From Gallionellaceae bacterium (GTDB lineage Bacteria > Pseudomonadota > Gammaproteobacteria > Burkholderiales > Gallionellaceae), in assembly GCA_021731185.1 (NCBI GenBank), contig JAKFXW010000057.1, positions 1 to 6,626 on the forward strand: a stretch of 6,626 bases of DNA, read 5' to 3'. The notes beneath the pieces are model-generated. The model worked only from the letters and a program-made list of their open reading frames with translations. It made no database searches and was not told the DNA's origin. Below are positions 4,167 through 6,626 of the stretch, one piece after another. A program made the position numbers and the translations under genes. The first letter of the stretch is position 1, and each line of letters starts with the position of its first letter.

Positions 4167-4467
4167 CGGTGATGGTCAGCGGCTGCATCGCAGCACACTC
4201 TTGCCGCGCCGCAATGGGCGGCACACCAATGGCGAGTAACTGCGCGAACACTGCATCAGCAAACCGCTGCGGCAAAGTGGCGTAGGACGCGGCTTCCAAC
4301 ACCAACCCGAAGTGATCATGTTCGCTTACAGCTATTACCAGTTTCGGTCGCGTGTGCAGCAAATTCAACGACCAATCGCCCAAGAGGTTCGTGCCCGGCG
4401 CAGGCGGCGCGCTTGGCGCGACCTTCATCGCGGTTAGTAATTTTTGGGTGCAGCATAGTGCAGTCAT
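4147..4467 (-). pseudogene. DUF6933-type gene, 3'-truncated second copy
   Basis: A 106-codon frame whose first 104 residues match the intact protein at 1495-1989 at 89 positions. It starts TALCCTQKLLTAMKVAPSAP and keeps LGDWSLNLLHTRPKLVIAVS. Similarity breaks off after TITATTP: the intact copy continues YPNRLSLQA, whereas this one reads KG and stops inside the end of the convergent vapC gene (20-bp overlap, 4147-4166). About 60 C-terminal residues are missing. Upstream of its ATG there is no counterpart of the GGAG ribosome-binding site seen in the intact copy; the bases before the ATG are GTCCGCTGCACA. Loss of both the 3' end and the translation signal argues for a pseudogene. The differences between copies are mostly conservative, so it is an older or horizontally acquired paralogue rather than a fresh duplicate. 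Confidence 0.8.
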
Positions 4468-4512
4468 TGTGCAGCGGACTGGATAATAATCAGCGAATCG
4501 ATGTGCCGTGAT

Positions 4513-6626
4513 TTATGCATTTTGCACGGGAATCATTATCTCTTGCAGCCACTGTGATGGCCGCTCGTTACCACCTTTAATATACTCACTCACGACATCT
4601 TTCGCCTTACGTAATCCTTCAGGGCCTGCACGCACCAAATTAGAGAGTGCAGTTCGTATTGCTTCCTCGGGAAAATCCATAATAGTGCCTTCGAGAAGTC
4701 GAAGCCATATCTCATAGGCTTCGAATGGCTGCTTTGCACTAATCTTGGCGATACTCTCTAGCAAGTCATAAGTGTTATATTCTTCCTCTGCAAACGGAGC
4801 CACTGCGAGGATTAAGTGCTTGTTTCCTTCGTTAACCTCATCCACAAAAACAGACCAATCACATAACTTTGATGCCAGCTTCTTGCCTTCCCGGCTTTTT
4901 GTGTCAATAACTTCCAGAAGACGCGGCCATAATTCAAAAACCTTGGCACGGATATCCTCATCTCCATCCTTACGCAGTGTCCACAAAAACCAAATTAACT
5001 GACTAAGCTCTTGGTAATTCCTGCGGATTAATAACATATGAATCAGGCTCGACTCATCTTCCAAATTCTCGAAGTCGTTAACGTATGCGACTGCAATGTT
5101 TTGAATAATCTTCTCAGCCACTCGTTCCTTGATGTTCTCGTCATCCAAGGCTCGAATAAGATGGCCATTTTCCTTCAGATGGTTGTAGATTTCTTTATGC
5201 ACCGTGCCAACATAAGCATAGCCATTCATGGCGCATAGCCATTTCTGATAATTATCCTGGTCAAAAATGTTGACGAGATTTGCCAACACCCATTCCTTCG
5301 ACATATAAAGGAAATTGGGTAGGTAGTTGACCACGAGGGTGGCAAACTCATACTCACCAATTTTTGCTCGTGCCAACTCCGCGTCATAGATTGGTTGAAA
5401 GTGAGCCCATATCTTTGCATGGTTCCCGCACTGCTTGTTTGCCAAACGGCAGGAACGGAGGGTTAGATTTATCAATGCTTCAATACAGTGCCCCCGAGGA
5501 CTGTTGATTGCCACCATCACTGCATCGCTATCTATCTTGAACTCTTCGCCCTTTTCCTTTGCCAAGAGTATCAAAATTACTTCTTCTGCCTGATTTAGCA
5601 ACTTCTCACTGAATGCATGTTCATCTGACTTAGTGCCAGCCTCTATCAGGCTTCCGATTCCGCTGACAATCCAATGCCTATTCGGAACGAACGAGCTTCT
5701 TTTCCCAATATATTCCTGAGACCAAAATCGCTCTTGGTTCGCAATGTCTCGACAAAATCCCAGCAAGGAGCCCCATATTTCATCCCAAGGCAACTGTGCG
5801 TTTTCTGACCACAACTCGCGGTACGCTTCGATAAACTCATGGATATACGGAATCCCCAGTGTAGAATATTTTTGTAGCTGATTGTAGAATCGCAACGGTT
5901 CTGCCTTCACAACCTGGCGAAGTGTCTTTGTTAAACCTTCTAAATCGGGTCCATCAAACATCGGGGGTGGGGTATAAGACTCCAGGTATGCGTTGAGTTG
6001 TTTGATCAGTTCATCAGAATCCCACGAAAGGAGTTCTTCCTTTGAGATTGCCGATTTGTGATCGACCCCTCCGCTAGTCATGTAACTCGAGAAATCTGGG
6101 TGCTCTGGCTCGCCACCTATGATGTCAATGCATTGCCGATAAAGCTGAGCAACGTCGTCGCCGTAGTCTTTGATGGCCGATAACCATATCGCCCGACGGT
6201 AGGCTGTCGCGCCTTTGCTTAACTGCTCGGTCTCGCCCGTCTCGGTGAGTTCATCGACCGCTTCCAATACTCGACGCTTTTGCTCTGTCCCAAATTCCTT
6301 GTAGTGATTGTTCAACAGATTCCACAACTCGTGGCGAAAGTTGCTTGTGAAATAATGACCGGTGATGACGCGATCAACATAGCTACTTAGGTAAATGAAT
6401 CGCTGATCAATCGCATATACAGCAATACGCCTAACGGTTTCGTAAGGACTAATTAACAGCCCTTCTACATATTCTCGAGATGCGTCAGGTGCTGCTTCAA
6501 TGTATGCCAATAGCGAGTCCCGATACGCTTCAAGAATGATGTCTTCAGCATCATCCGCACCGTGATTCTGCTTATGATCAGCAATAGCTGATCGCCAAAC
6601 TGAGGACCATTTGTCGTTATCCACCT
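4513..6626 (-). CDS. Large, mostly helical protein of unknown function (C-terminal part or whole)
   Basis: At least 703 codons, open to the right edge. A GTG at 6624 could be the start (giving DNDKWSSVWRSA), but a ribosome-binding site for it would lie outside the window, and the frame may continue upstream, so I treat it as 5'-partial. I do not recognise a named domain. The sequence is acidic, rich in Leu, Glu and Trp, and looks like stacked helical pairs of HEAT/ARM/TPR type. Examples are YVEGLLISPYETVRRIAVYA (52-71), LEGLTKTLRQVVKAEPLRF (228-246), and the end, with ALSNLVRAGPEGLRKAKD and a closing QWLQEIMIPVQNA. No signal peptide, membrane span, Walker motif or nuclease motif is visible. 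The style recalls the C-terminal sensor regions of large bacterial STAND/NACHT-type defence proteins, and the neighbourhood fits, but that is inference. It is lower in GC than the vapBC genes. The stop at 4513 is 45 bp before the truncated DUF6933-type gene. Confidence 0.8.
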   Translation of the reverse strand, partial: VDNDKWSSVWRSAIADHKQNHGADDAEDIILEAYRDSLLAYIEAAPDASREYVEGLLISPYETVRRIAVYAIDQRFIYLSSYVDRVITGHYFTSNFRHELWNLLNNHYKEFGTEQKRRVLEAVDELTETGETEQLSKGATAYRRAIWLSAIKDYGDDVAQLYRQCIDIIGGEPEHPDFSSYMTSGGVDHKSAISKEELLSWDSDELIKQLNAYLESYTPPPMFDGPDLEGLTKTLRQVVKAEPLRFYNQLQKYSTLGIPYIHEFIEAYRELWSENAQLPWDEIWGSLLGFCRDIANQERFWSQEYIGKRSSFVPNRHWIVSGIGSLIEAGTKSDEHAFSEKLLNQAEEVILILLAKEKGEEFKIDSDAVMVAINSPRGHCIEALINLTLRSCRLANKQCGNHAKIWAHFQPIYDAELARAKIGEYEFATLVVNYLPNFLYMSKEWVLANLVNIFDQDNYQKWLCAMNGYAYVGTVHKEIYNHLKENGHLIRALDDENIKERVAEKIIQNIAVAYVNDFENLEDESSLIHMLLIRRNYQELSQLIWFLWTLRKDGDEDIRAKVFELWPRLLEVIDTKSREGKKLASKLCDWSVFVDEVNEGNKHLILAVAPFAEEEYNTYDLLESIAKISAKQPFEAYEIWLRLLEGTIMDFPEEAIRTALSNLVRAGPEGLRKAKDVVSEYIKGGNERPSQWLQEIMIPVQNA

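Noticed and set aside
3638..4198. A 186-codon frame on the minus strand
   Set aside because: It is a high-GC shadow opposite the antitoxin and toxin genes; its sequence is rich in Ser, Arg and Ala without any domain pattern.
1..6626. tRNA or rRNA gene, CRISPR array, or transposase
   Set aside because: None was seen on either strand: no spaced direct repeats, no cloverleaf-like element and no DDE or tyrosine/serine recombinase motifs.

Overview
The window looks like a proteobacterial chromosome segment, most likely betaproteobacterial (Nitrosomonadales/Gallionellaceae-like). The main clue is the N-terminus of a lysyl-tRNA synthetase at the left edge, and moderate GC with Shine-Dalgarno-type starts fits. 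The lineage is inferred from sequence style only. Beside this housekeeping gene lies a patchwork of toxin-antitoxin and defence-type genes, several of them broken.

Layout, left to right. (1) 1-550, minus: 5' part of lysS, running off the left edge. (2) 562-1317, minus: a Phd-type antitoxin gene followed by a PIN-domain (VapC) toxin gene, wedged 11 bp upstream of lysS; palindromes lie in the leader at 1353-1418. (3) 1495-1989, minus: an intact small gene I assign to the DUF6933 type. (4) 2088-2279, plus: a 63-residue protein with a near-perfect extended -10 box placed so that the mRNA may be leaderless. (5) 2251-2895, minus: a complete Fic AMP-transferase-type protein with a TTG start, convergent with and overlapping the 63-residue gene. 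(6) 2987-3130, minus: a 47-codon stub of hsdM (type I restriction-modification methyltransferase) ended by an in-frame TAG. (7) 3131-3495: about 365 bp without a convincing gene, with short inverted repeats. (8) 3496-4166, plus: a second, unrelated Phd/YefM-VapC pair with overlapping ATGA coupling. (9) 4147-4467, minus: a truncated second copy of the DUF6933-type gene, cut where the VapC gene ends. (10) 4513 to the right edge, minus: at least 703 codons of a large, mostly helical, unrecognised protein.

How it fits together. The two DUF6933-type copies in the same orientation bracket the fic/hsdM/vapBC segment, which suggests duplication or recombination. The hsdM stub upstream of fic on the same strand suggests fic once sat inside a type I R-M operon. 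The most interesting hypothesis is that the small convergent protein is an antitoxin for Fic. It carries an S-x-x-x-E segment like the inhibitory helix of class I Fic antitoxins, while the Fic protein has no such motif of its own. This is inference from motif and position only.
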